A DNA stretch of 64,000 bases, taken from contig NZ_CP102355.1 in assembly GCF_009696685.2 (NCBI RefSeq), positions 1,468,501 through 1,532,500 of the forward strand, written 5' to 3'. The notes beneath the pieces were generated by a model. It ran no database searches and was not told the DNA's origin. It saw only the letters and a program-made list of their open reading frames with translations. This DNA comes from Paracoccus sp. SMMA_5_TC (GTDB lineage: Bacteria; Pseudomonadota; Alphaproteobacteria; Rhodobacterales; Rhodobacteraceae). Shown here in pieces: positions 6,123-13,433 of the stretch. Position numbers and translations under genes: made by a program. The number at the start of each line of letters is the position of its first letter. The first letter of the stretch is position 1.

Positions 6123-6383
6123 ATGGAACAACTCATCTCAGACATCGAAGCCTACTGCGTGCGCGAGGGGGTTAGCCCCCAGAAGCTTCTCCGGGATGCC
6201 ATCAATGCTCAATGGGGCCAGTGGCAGAAGTGGAAGGACGGCGAAGCCAGCCCGACGATGAAGGTCGCTGACCGCATCCGAGAATACATGAAGCAAAACA
6301 GTTCGGTGCATGCAATTGCACGTGGGGATTCCTCCCCCACCCGTCAACCCCGCCGCCAGTCTGGCAAGCGAGGTGTGGCATGA
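6123..6383 (+). CDS. Cro-like regulator (86 aa)
   Basis: I prefer the ATG at 6123 (MEQLISDIEAYCVREGVSPQ) over 6114; it would lie at or very near the predicted transcript start. SPQKLLRDAINAQWGQWQKW followed by MKVADRIREYMKQ is a small helix-turn-helix of the kind found in phage Cro or CII positions. It begins the rightward operon and its stop overlaps the next start (ATGA). Function as Cro is inferred from position and size. Confidence 0.68.
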   Translation: MEQLISDIEAYCVREGVSPQKLLRDAINAQWGQWQKWKDGEASPTMKVADRIREYMKQNSSVHAIARGDSSPTRQPRRQSGKRGVA

Positions 6384-6586
6384 GCGACATTGTCTCATCC
6401 ATGATTGATATGTGGGATCGCGCGCTGGATCATTACGACCGGCCCGAGGATGCGCTCGCACTGCTGGCTGACACAATCGCCTTTGGCCTGAACGAGGGTG
6501 ATTTCGACTACCGCCCGATCCTTGATCGCATTGTCTCATCCTTTGATCAGCTTCATGTCGCCAAGCACATGAGGGTGAAGCAATGA
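6380..6586 (+). CDS. Small acidic phage protein (68 aa)
   Basis: MSDIVSSMIDMWDRALDHYD is followed by RPEDALALLADTIAFGLNEG and ends KHMRVKQ. It is helical and acidic with no recognised domain. It is translationally coupled on both sides by ATGA overlaps, which supports it as a real gene of the replication operon. Confidence 0.62.
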   Translation: MSDIVSSMIDMWDRALDHYDRPEDALALLADTIAFGLNEGDFDYRPILDRIVSSFDQLHVAKHMRVKQ

Positions 6587-6663
6587 CCGCATTCGGCCTC
6601 GCCCTGCTGGCTCCTGTCGCCATCGCCTTCCTGATCCAGATCGGCGTGGAGGTGATGGAGTGA
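6583..6663 (+). CDS. 26-aa hydrophobic peptide
   Basis: MTAFGLALLAPVAIAFLIQI and a short VEVME tail: a single hydrophobic helix with an acidic end. The ATG overlaps the previous stop (ATGA) and its own stop overlaps the next GTG, so coupling argues it is translated. Membrane location is inferred from composition. Confidence 0.5.
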   Translation: MTAFGLALLAPVAIAFLIQIGVEVME

Positions 6664-6743
6664 CATGGCCCACACCCCTCATCGCTGTGGCTCCGGTCAA
6701 CGCCGCTTTAGGCGGTCTGATGCTGTCGGAGGTGATCAGGTGA
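6660..6743 (+). CDS. 27-aa hydrophobic peptide
   Basis: Starts at a GTG overlapping the previous stop (GTGA) and reads MTWPTPLIAVAPVNAALGGL then MLSEVIR. It ends in another GTGA overlap with the DUF1064 gene. Two such coupled micro-ORFs in a row suggest real small membrane-active peptides, although the stretch could also be only a coupling leader. Confidence 0.42.
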   Translation: MTWPTPLIAVAPVNAALGGLMLSEVIR

Positions 6744-7099
6744 GCATCGCCGTCGATGAGAAACGCCGCAAATATCGCAACAAGACCGCCATCGTGGACG
6801 GCATCCGGTTCGACAGCCAGAAGGAGGCCCATCGCTGGGGTGTCCTGCGAATGCTGCAACGGAACGGCCTGATCCGCGATTTGCAACGGCAGCTGCGCAT
6901 CCCGTTGCGCGGTGCTGACGGCAAGCCGCTGCGGTTTGTGCCGTCTGGCCGACCGGCATTCTACGTTGCCGACTTCGCCTATCACGATGTGCCGAAAGGC
7001 GTGGACGTGATCGAGGACGTTAAGGGCGTTCAGACGCCGGAATTCAAGCTCAAGCGGGCAATTCTCGCATCGCAGGGCGTGGAGATCATTCTGACATGA
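6740..7099 (+). CDS. DUF1064 nuclease-like protein (119 aa)
   Basis: The GTG at 6740 is chosen because it follows CGGAGGTG and overlaps the previous stop; the longer frame to 6665 adds an unlikely Arg-rich leader. RKYRNKTAIVDGIRFDSQKE, AHRWGVLRMLQRNGLIRDLQ, then FYVADFAYHD and VIEDVKGVQTPEFKLKRAIL match DUF1064. That family has a PD-(D/E)xK-like arrangement (VADF, IEDVKG) and is thought to be a phage Holliday-junction or recombination nuclease. It precedes primase and helicase genes. Confidence 0.85.
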   Translation: MSIAVDEKRRKYRNKTAIVDGIRFDSQKEAHRWGVLRMLQRNGLIRDLQRQLRIPLRGADGKPLRFVPSGRPAFYVADFAYHDVPKGVDVIEDVKGVQTPEFKLKRAILASQGVEIILT

Positions 7100-8046
7100 C
7101 CAACTACGGGCACAATGAAACCGCCGTTCGACTGGCCGCGCTTGCTGGTGATGCGCAGATCGCGCTGGACAAGGTAGCGAAGGGCGAGGCCGACGCAATC
7201 GAGGGCTGGCTTGCCTATGGCGCGGCGCTGAATGAAGGGCGGGCGCTGTTCCCGAAAGATGAAGATTTCGGGAAGTGGGTTGTTGAAAATGGTCTCCGCC
7301 AAGTTGGCGGTCACGAAATCCACGATCACGAACGCGCCGCCGCCATGTGGGCCGCTGCCAACGCCGATCAATTGGCCGAGGCCCGCGCCAACAGCAAGGC
7401 CCGCACCCTGCGCGGCTGGCATGACCAGTGGAAGAAGATCGAAGCAGAGCGCGAAGCGGCCCGCCAGAAGGCCGAGCGTGAGGCAGAGGCTGCCCGCAAG
7501 CGCGAGGAAGCCGAAGCCGCCCGGAAAGAGGCCGAGGCGTTGGCTAAGGCAGAAGCCGAAGCCCGCGCTGCTGCTGAAAAGGCCGCAACCGTGGATGAAC
7601 GGAAAGAGGCAGAAAAAAAGGCCGAAGAAGCCGCCGCTGCCAAAGCCGAAGCAGAGAGGGTCGCGGAAAAAGTTGAGGCTGAAATCCCGCCTGCGGAACA
7701 AGAGGTCGATCCCGAAACCGCGAAGCTGCGCCGGGAAATCGGCAAGCTGACGCCAGATGCCATGGTGGACGAGATCATTGGCCTGCGCGCCGACCTGGCC
7801 GAGCGCAAGGCGCTGATCGCAGAACTGCGTAGCGAAATCTCCGCGCTGAAATCTGAAAACTCGCTCTATCGGCAGGACAACCTTGGCCGCGCCCTTGGCA
7901 ATGAAAAGCGCCGCGCTGACGCCGCCGAGGGCCGTATGCGCGAGCATCAGGCCAATGCCGCCCGTCTGCAACGGCAGGTCAACGCTCTCAAGGCCGAAAT
8001 CGCCCGCCTCAAGAAAGAGGCGGAAAATCAGGTGATTCCGCTCTGA
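7096..8046 (+). CDS. Coiled-coil phage protein (316 aa)
   Basis: The N-terminal 100 residues (DAIEGWLAYGAALNEGRALF, then FGKWVVENGL) resemble the DUF3102-type head found in plasmid and phage proteins. Residues of about 110-205 are a continuous charged helix of Ala-Glu-Lys-Arg repeats, and 225-316 form a second coiled coil (LRADLAERKALIAELRSEIS). Probably an elongated DNA-associated or scaffold protein in the replication module. Role unknown. Confidence 0.7.
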   Translation: MTNYGHNETAVRLAALAGDAQIALDKVAKGEADAIEGWLAYGAALNEGRALFPKDEDFGKWVVENGLRQVGGHEIHDHERAAAMWAAANADQLAEARANSKARTLRGWHDQWKKIEAEREAARQKAEREAEAARKREEAEAARKEAEALAKAEAEARAAAEKAATVDERKEAEKKAEEAAAAKAEAERVAEKVEAEIPPAEQEVDPETAKLRREIGKLTPDAMVDEIIGLRADLAERKALIAELRSEISALKSENSLYRQDNLGRALGNEKRRADAAEGRMREHQANAARLQRQVNALKAEIARLKKEAENQVIPL

Positions 8047-8297
8047 TGGCGATTTTGGAGCGCATACGCGCCCATGGCGGCGAGGTGATCCGCGACAAGT
8101 GGACCATCACCCTGCGCAAGGGGCGTCTGACGCCTGCGGCGCTGGCATGGGTGAAGGATCACCGTGACGACCTGATGCGCGAGGTGTGGCCGGAATTTGA
8201 CGACTTCGAAGAACGCGCGGCGATCCGGGAATTCGAGGGCGGCATGAGCCGTGCCGATGCCGAGGCCGCTGCCTATGCCGAGGTGATGGATGCTTAA
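8046..8297 (+). CDS. TubC_N-like small protein (83 aa)
   Basis: MAILERIRAHGGEVIRDKWT through LTPAALAWVKDHRDDLMREV looks like the small TubC_N docking fold that phages often encode next to primase and helicase genes. A conserved tail AAIREFEGGMSRADAEAAAY follows, as in other phage versions. Starts at a TGATG overlap and runs 8 bases into the helicase gene. A protein-docking role is inferred. Confidence 0.62.
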   Translation: MAILERIRAHGGEVIRDKWTITLRKGRLTPAALAWVKDHRDDLMREVWPEFDDFEERAAIREFEGGMSRADAEAAAYAEVMDA

Positions 8298-9861
8298 CTT
8301 TGCCCCGACCAAGGAAATTTGCCTGCGTCCCTATCAGGCCGACGCAATCGAGAACCTGCGCAAGGGCATTCGCGCAGGAAAGCGCCGCCTGCTGCTGGTA
8401 GCCGGAACCGGAGCCGGAAAAACGCTGACTTCTGCACACCTGCTGCAAGAGGCAGATCGCAAGGGCAGTTATGCGCTGTTCATCGTGGACCGTGTTGCGC
8501 TGGTGGATCAGACGAGCGCCGTCTTTGATGAATATGGTATTTCGCACGGTATCGTTCAGGGGATCAATAGCCGCTGGACCCCGCGCGAAAACGTGCAGGT
8601 TTGCTCTGCCCAGACTCTGGCCCGGCGCAGCTTACCGCGCGACCCGGACTTGATCGTGGTGGACGAGGCGCATTGCCAGTATAAAGCCACGCTGGACTTC
8701 ATGGCCCGATACCCCAACGCGGTGAAAATCGGCCTGACCGCAACCCCGTTCACGAAGGGCATGGGGGAGCATTGGGACGATGTGGTCAACGTCATCCCGA
8801 CCCGACAGCTTATCAATGACGGCTTCCTGATCGAGCCGAAGATCTATGTCGCCAAGTCCCCTGATGATGCCGATCTTGGCCTCAACAGCTATGGCGAGTT
8901 TTCTGACGCCAGTGCCACGGCTGCGGGCATCCAGATCGTTGGAGATGTCGTCCAGGAATGGATTGCCAAGACCAATGAACACTTTGGCGGCCCTGTAAAG
9001 ACCATAGTCTTTTCCCCGACCGTTGAGCATGGCCGTGAACTGTGCGCAGCGTTCAGCTCCGCGGGCTTCAATTTCCAGCAGATCAGCTATCTGGACAGGG
9101 ACGACGCCGAGCGCGCCGAGAAGATCGCAGAATTCCGCCGTGATGACAGCGTAATCCACGGGCTGGTGTCCTGCGGCGTGCTGACCAAAGGGTTCGATGT
9201 GCCGGACGTTCGGTGCGGCATTTCCTGCAAGCCCTATCGAAAGAGCCTGTCCAGTCACATGCAGGAGATCGGCCGCATCATGCGGACCTGCGAAGGCAAG
9301 GACAAAGCGATCTGGCTGGATCATTCGGGAAATATCGAGCGGTTCGGACTGGATATGTTCGATGTGTGGGAAAATGGCGTTGGTGATCTGGATCACTCCA
9401 CGAAGCGCGACAGCAAGCCGAGAGAGCGCAGCGAACGGGAAAGAGAGAAGGTCGTTTGTCCAGAATGTTCTGGTGCTCTGCGCGGCAACACCTGCCTGTG
9501 CTGCGGATGGGAAAAACCAGCCCGCTCCGGCATCGTCACGGTCGCTGGTGAGATGCATGAGTATAATCCCCGGACTCTGGCGATGGAGCCGCGCGCCGGG
9601 TTGCGAGCTGACTGCCTGAAAGAGCCGCGCAGGGTGTGGGATGCTGCGTTGTGCTACACGTCCGAGCACAGCCGTAAGGGCGAGGACCACGCACGCAGAT
9701 GGGCTTATGGAATTTTTAGAGGCATCTACCCGAATGACAAATTGCCATTTGGGTGGTTCGACGCTCCGATCCAGCGCACGGTAGATCAATCGGCCTATGC
9801 TCTGATCCAGCGGGAAACTCAGCGATTCCGCAAAAACAGCAAGCGGAGGGCAATGGCATGA
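8290..9861 (+). CDS. SF2 DEAD/DEAH-box helicase (523 aa)
   Basis: A superfamily 2 helicase with all core motifs: LRPYQ at 12-16, Walker A GTGAGKT at 39-45, DEAH at 125-128, LTATP near 150, and motif VI QEIGRIMRT near residue 330. A zinc ribbon follows (CPECSG and CLCCGW). The order matches phage replicative or recombination helicases related to UvsW/RadD. It is upstream of a Toprim primase, so replication or fork processing is the likely role. Starts inside the end of the previous gene. Confidence 0.9.
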   Translation: MLNFAPTKEICLRPYQADAIENLRKGIRAGKRRLLLVAGTGAGKTLTSAHLLQEADRKGSYALFIVDRVALVDQTSAVFDEYGISHGIVQGINSRWTPRENVQVCSAQTLARRSLPRDPDLIVVDEAHCQYKATLDFMARYPNAVKIGLTATPFTKGMGEHWDDVVNVIPTRQLINDGFLIEPKIYVAKSPDDADLGLNSYGEFSDASATAAGIQIVGDVVQEWIAKTNEHFGGPVKTIVFSPTVEHGRELCAAFSSAGFNFQQISYLDRDDAERAEKIAEFRRDDSVIHGLVSCGVLTKGFDVPDVRCGISCKPYRKSLSSHMQEIGRIMRTCEGKDKAIWLDHSGNIERFGLDMFDVWENGVGDLDHSTKRDSKPRERSEREREKVVCPECSGALRGNTCLCCGWEKPARSGIVTVAGEMHEYNPRTLAMEPRAGLRADCLKEPRRVWDAALCYTSEHSRKGEDHARRWAYGIFRGIYPNDKLPFGWFDAPIQRTVDQSAYALIQRETQRFRKNSKRRAMA

Positions 9862-10775
9862 GTATTCACGCCGCCATGTCTGACGCCTGCCGCGCCGTTG
9901 GCATTATCCCACCGACCAAAACAAGGCACGGCCAATGGGTACAGTGCCCGGCTGAAGGGAAGAGCAAATCAAACACGTCTGGCCGCGTCCTGATATTTGA
10001 CGATGGTCGCGGTGGCATCTGCTGGAACTGGATCACCGGCCAGCAGCAGCGATTTACAGTCGATGGGCTGGCGGGCCAGAACGAGGTAAAAGCCCCGCCG
10101 CGCGACATTGAGGCCGAACGCAGGGCTGAAGCCGAGCGTCGGGAGGTGTTCGCCACATGTCAGCGCATTGTGGCGGCCTGCGATCAGGCGCAGCACCCGT
10201 ATCTGGCGCGCAAAGGGTTTCCAGATGAGCGGGGGCTTGTCATTGACGATCCCCGCAAGTTCATGCCGATCGGTCGGCTTGGGGATGCCATGGCCGCCGC
10301 GCTGCCTGATGGCGATGGGCCGCTGTTGGTCATTCCAGGCCGTATCGCTCAGCAGATCACCACGCTGCAATTCATCACCCCCGATGGGGCCAAGAAGAAC
10401 ATCCTCAAAGGGACGATGGGCGGTGCAAGCCACAGGGTCGCCACAGGGCGCGAAACGTGGGTGTGCGAGGGCATTGCCACCGCATTAAGCGTCAGGGCTG
10501 CCCTGCGGCTTCTGGGGCGCTCTGCGACGGTCCTGTCTGCATTCTCGGCCAGCAATGTCGGCAAGGTCGCGTCTGGCCTGTCCGGGGCCATTGTCGCGGC
10601 CGACCACGACGCTCCGCAGGAAGCCTTGGGCGGATTTGGGGCTGGCGAATATTACGCCGTTAAATCCGGTCGCGCATGGTCAATGCCCACCGCGGTTGGC
10701 GATTTCAACGACATGCACATGACTGACGGACTGCGGGCCGTAGCGCTCCATCTGCGGGAGGTCGTGATGGGGTGA
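9858..10775 (+). CDS. Toprim-domain primase/helicase-associated protein (305 aa)
   Basis: The ATG at 9858 overlaps the helicase stop (ATGA) and begins MSIHAAMSDACRAVGIIPPT. A CHC2-like or DUF7146-type head (GQWVQCPAEGKSKSNTSGR, DGRGGICWNW) is followed by a linker and a Toprim fold: LLVIPGRI, WVCEGIATALSVRAAL with the catalytic Glu, and IVAADHD with the metal-binding Asp pair. Such proteins prime phage DNA synthesis or act with a separate helicase, as here. Confidence 0.88.
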   Translation: MSIHAAMSDACRAVGIIPPTKTRHGQWVQCPAEGKSKSNTSGRVLIFDDGRGGICWNWITGQQQRFTVDGLAGQNEVKAPPRDIEAERRAEAERREVFATCQRIVAACDQAQHPYLARKGFPDERGLVIDDPRKFMPIGRLGDAMAAALPDGDGPLLVIPGRIAQQITTLQFITPDGAKKNILKGTMGGASHRVATGRETWVCEGIATALSVRAALRLLGRSATVLSAFSASNVGKVASGLSGAIVAADHDAPQEALGGFGAGEYYAVKSGRAWSMPTAVGDFNDMHMTDGLRAVALHLREVVMG

Positions 10776-10847
10776 TTTCAAAGAGTAACCCCGCGCACTC
10801 GAAAGCTGCGGGGCTGTTCCAGCGGTCGGTTAGGAATCCTTGGCGGG

Positions 10848-11048
10848 ATGATGACGGTGGCGCTGGATACAGAAAGCCTACCATGGGGCGGGACCAAAGG
10901 CAAAGCGCAGTCCGAAAGAGCGAAGCGCGGTCCCCGGCAGAGTGGCAAATCTGCCGAAATGATAGCGCTCAACGATCTGGGGAACGCCACGCCACCAGAT
11001 CGGCCAAAGCGACGGCTCGGCTCGGCCAGCAAGATCGCGGAGGCATAG
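10848..11048 (+). CDS. Small basic hypothetical protein (66 aa)
   Basis: MMTVALDTESLPWGGTKGKA is followed by a Lys/Arg-rich body (KRGPRQSGKSAEMIALNDLG) and ends KIAEA just before a strong hairpin. A competing frame starts with GTG at 10772 overlapping the primase stop and runs to 11128; its composition looks like an off-frame reading (QRQSAVRKSEARSP), so I prefer this one. No family recognised. Confidence 0.5.
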   Translation: MMTVALDTESLPWGGTKGKAQSERAKRGPRQSGKSAEMIALNDLGNATPPDRPKRRLGSASKIAEA

Positions 11049-11049
11049 G

Positions 11050-11081
11050 GACTAAACCCCGGATTTCCCCGGGGCTTAGTC
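11050..11081 (+). terminator. Strong hairpin after primase module
   Basis: A 13-bp stem (GACTAAACCCCGG with CCGGGGCTTAGTC) has one A-C mismatch and a six-base loop. No T-run follows. It may act as an attenuator, Rho-assisted stop or processing site between the primase block and the gene at 11150. Confidence 0.5.
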
Positions 11082-11109
11082 GTCCTATGCCTTCTGCTCA
11101 GGCTCTCTC

Positions 11110-11126
11110 AACCAGCAAGACTGGTT
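11110..11126 (+). promoter_or_regulatory. Small inverted repeat upstream of 11150 gene
   Basis: AACCAGCAAGACTGGTT is a perfect 6-bp hairpin followed by AATTACT. TATAAG at about 11141 lies just before the ATG at 11150. Promoter, operator and weak terminator are all possible. Confidence 0.3.
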
Positions 11127-11149
11127 AATTACTAGGTAGGTATAAGACG

Positions 11150-11287
11150 ATGGCTAAGACAAAGGCGAAACAGATCAAACGAAACGCAAAGCGCCTTCCC
11201 CGGGAGCGCGAGCAGACGCCGACAGAGCGCCGCGCCTTTGCGCAATGGGCCGGCATAACCCAGCACATGATGGAGGCAGCAGAATGA
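11150..11287 (+). CDS. Small basic protein (45 aa)
   Basis: MAKTKAKQIKRNAKRLPRER continues with EQTPTERRAFAQWAGITQHM and ends MEAAE. It is very Lys/Arg-rich at the N-terminus, consistent with nucleic-acid binding. The stop overlaps the next ATG (ATGA). No family recognised. Confidence 0.55.
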   Translation: MAKTKAKQIKRNAKRLPREREQTPTERRAFAQWAGITQHMMEAAE

Positions 11288-11721
11288 CCCGCCGTCCGCC
11301 ACTCATCCCGCCGCCCGGCCTTACGGGCGCCCGCAACACCGGCGACATGACCGTCCGCCGCGCCAGAGCTCATGCCCTCCGCAAATGGGTCGCCGAGATG
11401 CTGGATTACGGCTATAGCCGCGCCGAGATCGCCGAGGCGCTAGAGGTCGGCGTGGCATGGGTCAATGCCCTCGCCAGGTCCGGGAGTGACGATTTGCGGG
11501 GGACACAGGCCCGGAAGTTTGCCGCAGCTACTACCCCCGCCGAAGGGTGCGTTACCCCCGCTCAGCGGCCCGCTCATCGCCTGTCAGGCGGTATCTCACT
11601 GCCCCCCGAGCCCTGGACGCACGACATCGAGCCAATCGGCACCGTCAAGCCGTCCCGGCGCCCCGTCGCCAGTCGCCCCCGCAATGGCCACGGCATCACC
11701 GACTGGCGACAGGTCATCTGA
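11284..11721 (+). CDS. HTH-containing phage protein (145 aa)
   Basis: After a Pro-rich head, residues of about 25-62 (HALRKWVAEMLDYGYSRAEI, then AEALEVGVAWVNALARS) form a helix-turn-helix resembling small DNA-binding regulators. The remainder is Pro/Arg-rich and probably disordered. Start overlaps the preceding stop. Could be a late regulator or a homeodomain-like DNA-binding protein; not certain. Confidence 0.6.
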   Translation: MTRRPPLIPPPGLTGARNTGDMTVRRARAHALRKWVAEMLDYGYSRAEIAEALEVGVAWVNALARSGSDDLRGTQARKFAAATTPAEGCVTPAQRPAHRLSGGISLPPEPWTHDIEPIGTVKPSRRPVASRPRNGHGITDWRQVI

Positions 11722-11747
11722 TGCCGGACCATCCGAAGGAGTGCAGA

Positions 11748-11999
11748 ATGACCCTGACCGCCCCGTCCCACCTGCGCGGCCGCATGACGCGCTGGACCCC
11801 GCAGGAGATCCGCGACGAGCGTATCGGATGGGCGCTGGCCCGAGCGGCAGAGGGGTGGACCACGCCCAGGATCGCCGCTGCCATCGGCGTGGACGACTCC
11901 GGTCTCCGCTCCCAGATGCGCGCCCATGGCTGGCGATGGTGGGATCAGCCCCGCCGGATCGTGCGGAGATACCGCAAGCGCCCGGCAGGCGATCAATGA
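11748..11999 (+). CDS. HTH-like small protein (83 aa)
   Basis: The ATG at 11748 (MTLTAPSHLRGRMTRWTPQE) has AAGGAG at the right distance; an in-frame ATG at 11721 overlapping the previous stop is the alternative. IRDERIGWALARAAEGWTTP then RIAAAIGVDDSGLRSQMRAH is a helix-turn-helix of the GcrA/resolvase-like style. The tail is basic. A DNA-binding role is inferred. Confidence 0.6.
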   Translation: MTLTAPSHLRGRMTRWTPQEIRDERIGWALARAAEGWTTPRIAAAIGVDDSGLRSQMRAHGWRWWDQPRRIVRRYRKRPAGDQ

Positions 12000-12166
12000 C
12001 CAATTCCGACCATCCGCCAGACCCCGGAAAGCGCAAGCGCCGCCAGAAGGCCGCACAGCGCGAGACAGCCCGCAAGGCGAGGCAGGCGGAGCGCAGGCAC
12101 CAACACCAGGCCGATCACCGCCTGACCCGCGACATCAGAGAGGGACGATTCACAGATGACCAGTAA
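11996..12166 (+). CDS. Highly basic small protein (56 aa)
   Basis: MTNSDHPPDPGKRKRRQKAA then QRETARKARQAERRHQHQAD: a strongly charged helical peptide. ATGA overlap with the previous gene; its end overlaps the next start by 11 bases. Probably nucleic-acid binding. No family recognised. Confidence 0.52.
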   Translation: MTNSDHPPDPGKRKRRQKAAQRETARKARQAERRHQHQADHRLTRDIREGRFTDDQ

Positions 12167-12755
12167 AGCCGAGCGCCGCCGCCGCCGCCGCAGGATCGCC
12201 GAGGCAGGCATCACCCTGCCAGGTGCGGACCCCGTGCCCCAGCGCCGCACCGGGCCGGGTCGGCCGCGCAAGACGCAGGAAGATGCCCGCCTGCAAATGC
12301 TGCGCGCCCGCTGCGCGATCATGGGCTGGCCCCCGACCGCCGACACCCTGCGCGAGGTCGCCGCGCCGTGGTATGGCTGCAACGCAGGCCGCGCTGTCGC
12401 CACCCATGCCCCACGCGCGGACCACCCGGCGCTATGGGATGCGATCGTGTGGATACGCCGCGCTGTCGCCGCCTATGACGCCGCTATCGGCGCACCCCGC
12501 CGCCATGCCGTCTGCCTGTCCCTGCTGGCCCCGCCCGAGACGACCGAGGTCAGCGCCGACAGCCCGCCCCCGGACCTGCGCAGCGACACCGAGCGGCACA
12601 ACCAAGCCGTCGCCGCGTGGATGCGCCTGCACGGCATCATGGGCAGACACGACGCCGCCACCGCGTCCATGGCCCTGCGCTGCGTGATCGATGACGGCCC
12701 CGCGCGGGATCCGGCGGGGCTGCTCAAGGTGCTGCGCGGGGTTATGGATGGGTGA
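12156..12755 (+). CDS. Hypothetical phage protein (199 aa)
   Basis: MTSKAERRRRRRRIAEAGIT begins with a poly-Arg head, then RTGPGRPRKTQEDARLQMLR, an AT-hook-like GRPRK. The C-terminal half is helical with Trp and His (LWDAIVWIRRAVAAYDAAIG, then TERHNQAVAAWMRLHGIMGR). Last gene of the replication operon. Some phages carry an antiterminator-like or late-control protein in this place, but I see no signature. Unknown function. Confidence 0.6.
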   Translation: MTSKAERRRRRRRIAEAGITLPGADPVPQRRTGPGRPRKTQEDARLQMLRARCAIMGWPPTADTLREVAAPWYGCNAGRAVATHAPRADHPALWDAIVWIRRAVAAYDAAIGAPRRHAVCLSLLAPPETTEVSADSPPPDLRSDTERHNQAVAAWMRLHGIMGRHDAATASMALRCVIDDGPARDPAGLLKVLRGVMDG

Positions 12756-12770
12756 CGCTGCACGCCACGG

Positions 12771-12799
12771 TTGACACCTGCCGGGATCGAGAGTATACA
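12771..12799 (+). promoter_or_regulatory. Strong sigma70-type promoter for RNA/late region
   Basis: TTGACA (12771-12776), exactly 17 bp, then TATACA (12794-12799). Five of six bases match consensus in the -10 and all six in the -35. Transcription would start near 12806, immediately before the structured RNA and tRNA gene. No operator-like palindrome overlaps it, so it may be active in the lysogen. Confidence 0.8.
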
Positions 12800-12805
12800 A
12801 ATTGC

Positions 12806-12930
12806 AAGATCGGGACGGGCGTGCGCGAGAGCGGCGCCCTTTCCGCTCTTTGGCGGATCATCTACCGGGCAACAGGGGGTCGGCAAAACAACCTGCCCGG
12901 TTGAGCGCCTAGAGCGGCAGATGATCCTCC
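12806..12930 (+). ncRNA. Putative structured RNA leader upstream of tRNA
   Basis: Three helices fold in order: AGAGCGG (12828) with CCGCTCT (12843); GGATCATCT (12855-12863) with AGATGATCC (12919-12927); and nested inside, CCGGGCA (12865-12871) with TGCCCGG (12894-12900). No open frame with a ribosome site is present. The long-range GGATCATCT helix enclosing a second perfect helix suggests selection for structure. It is not one of the RNA families I can recognise. Confidence 0.5.
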
Positions 12931-13002
12931 TGAGCGCGGCTAATGGGCCTAGTTGCAACGCTGACCACAGGCGGCCCGTCATTTTGGTGGCGCGATCTAC
13001 AT

Positions 13003-13078
13003 TGCAGCGTAGAGCAGCGGTAGCTCGGGACGCTCATAACGTCACAGGTCGCTGGTTCGAATCCAGCCGCTGCAACCA
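13003..13078 (+). tRNA. Phage tRNA with CAT anticodon (Met or Ile2)
   Basis: Seven perfect acceptor pairs (TGCAGCG with CGCTGCA), D arm GAGC-AGCGGTA-GCTC, anticodon loop CTCATAA, T arm GCTGG-TTCGAAT-CCAGC, and an encoded ACCA end. CAT can be elongator Met, initiator Met or lysidine-modified Ile; the paired 1-72 position and lack of the three G-C pairs argue against an initiator. It follows the promoter at 12771. Confidence 0.9.
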
Positions 13079-13095
13079 AATTAACCGCCCCGCCC

Positions 13096-13132
13096 TTTTC
13101 TCGGCTCATCGCGTGCGGTGAACCGAGATGAG
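13096..13132 (+). ncRNA. Possible pseudoknot downstream of tRNA
   Basis: CTCGG and CTCATC occur next to each other and both have complements later, CCGAG then ATGAG, in the interleaved order 1-2-1'-2'. That gives an H-type pseudoknot or two alternative hairpins. Further on GCCTGGG and CCCAGGC pair. It lies between the tRNA and a terminator, in a 250-bp stretch without a gene. Confidence 0.35.
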
Positions 13133-13302
13133 CGCGGTGCCAGCAGGATTAAAGTGGGCGCAGGGTTGTGCGTCCGCCGCGCTCAACGCTCCGAAAGGGG
13201 CAAACGAACGCCGCTGATCGGTTATGAGGTTTCGCGCCTGGGCGGAACGGAAGCTGCGGCACCCAGGCACCATTCCCCCTGCGCGCTACGGTTCGCAGAC
13301 AG

Positions 13303-13331
13303 CCCCGCCCGGCGTCAGTCAGGCGGGGTTT
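13303..13331 (+). terminator. Rho-independent terminator of tRNA/RNA transcript
   Basis: CCCCGCC and GGCGGGG form a 7-bp GC stem followed by TTT. It is the natural end for a transcript starting near 12806, making an RNA of about 525 nt before processing. Confidence 0.65.
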
Positions 13332-13336
13332 CCCAC

Positions 13337-13429
13337 ATGAGGATCCCCATGCTCATCTTTCTCGCCCTCATCCTCGCCGCATCCCTCATCGCCATGCAGG
13401 CGGCGGGACTGTGGGTGGACCGGAGGTAG
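13337..13429 (+). CDS. 30-aa membrane peptide
   Basis: MRIPMLIFLALILAASLIAM then QAAGLWVDRR: one transmembrane helix with a short basic tail. A second in-frame ATG at 13349 is possible. The next gene starts five bases after its stop with GGAGG inside its end. Its ATG is only 6 bases after the terminator stem, so it may be poorly expressed. Confidence 0.5.
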   Translation: MRIPMLIFLALILAASLIAMQAAGLWVDRR

Positions 13430-13433
13430 CGCC

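Noticed and set aside
10772..11128. 118-aa frame starting GTG at the primase stop
   Set aside because: The GTGA overlap is attractive, but composition after residue 40 looks off-frame and it runs through the strong hairpin; the 66-aa frame was preferred.
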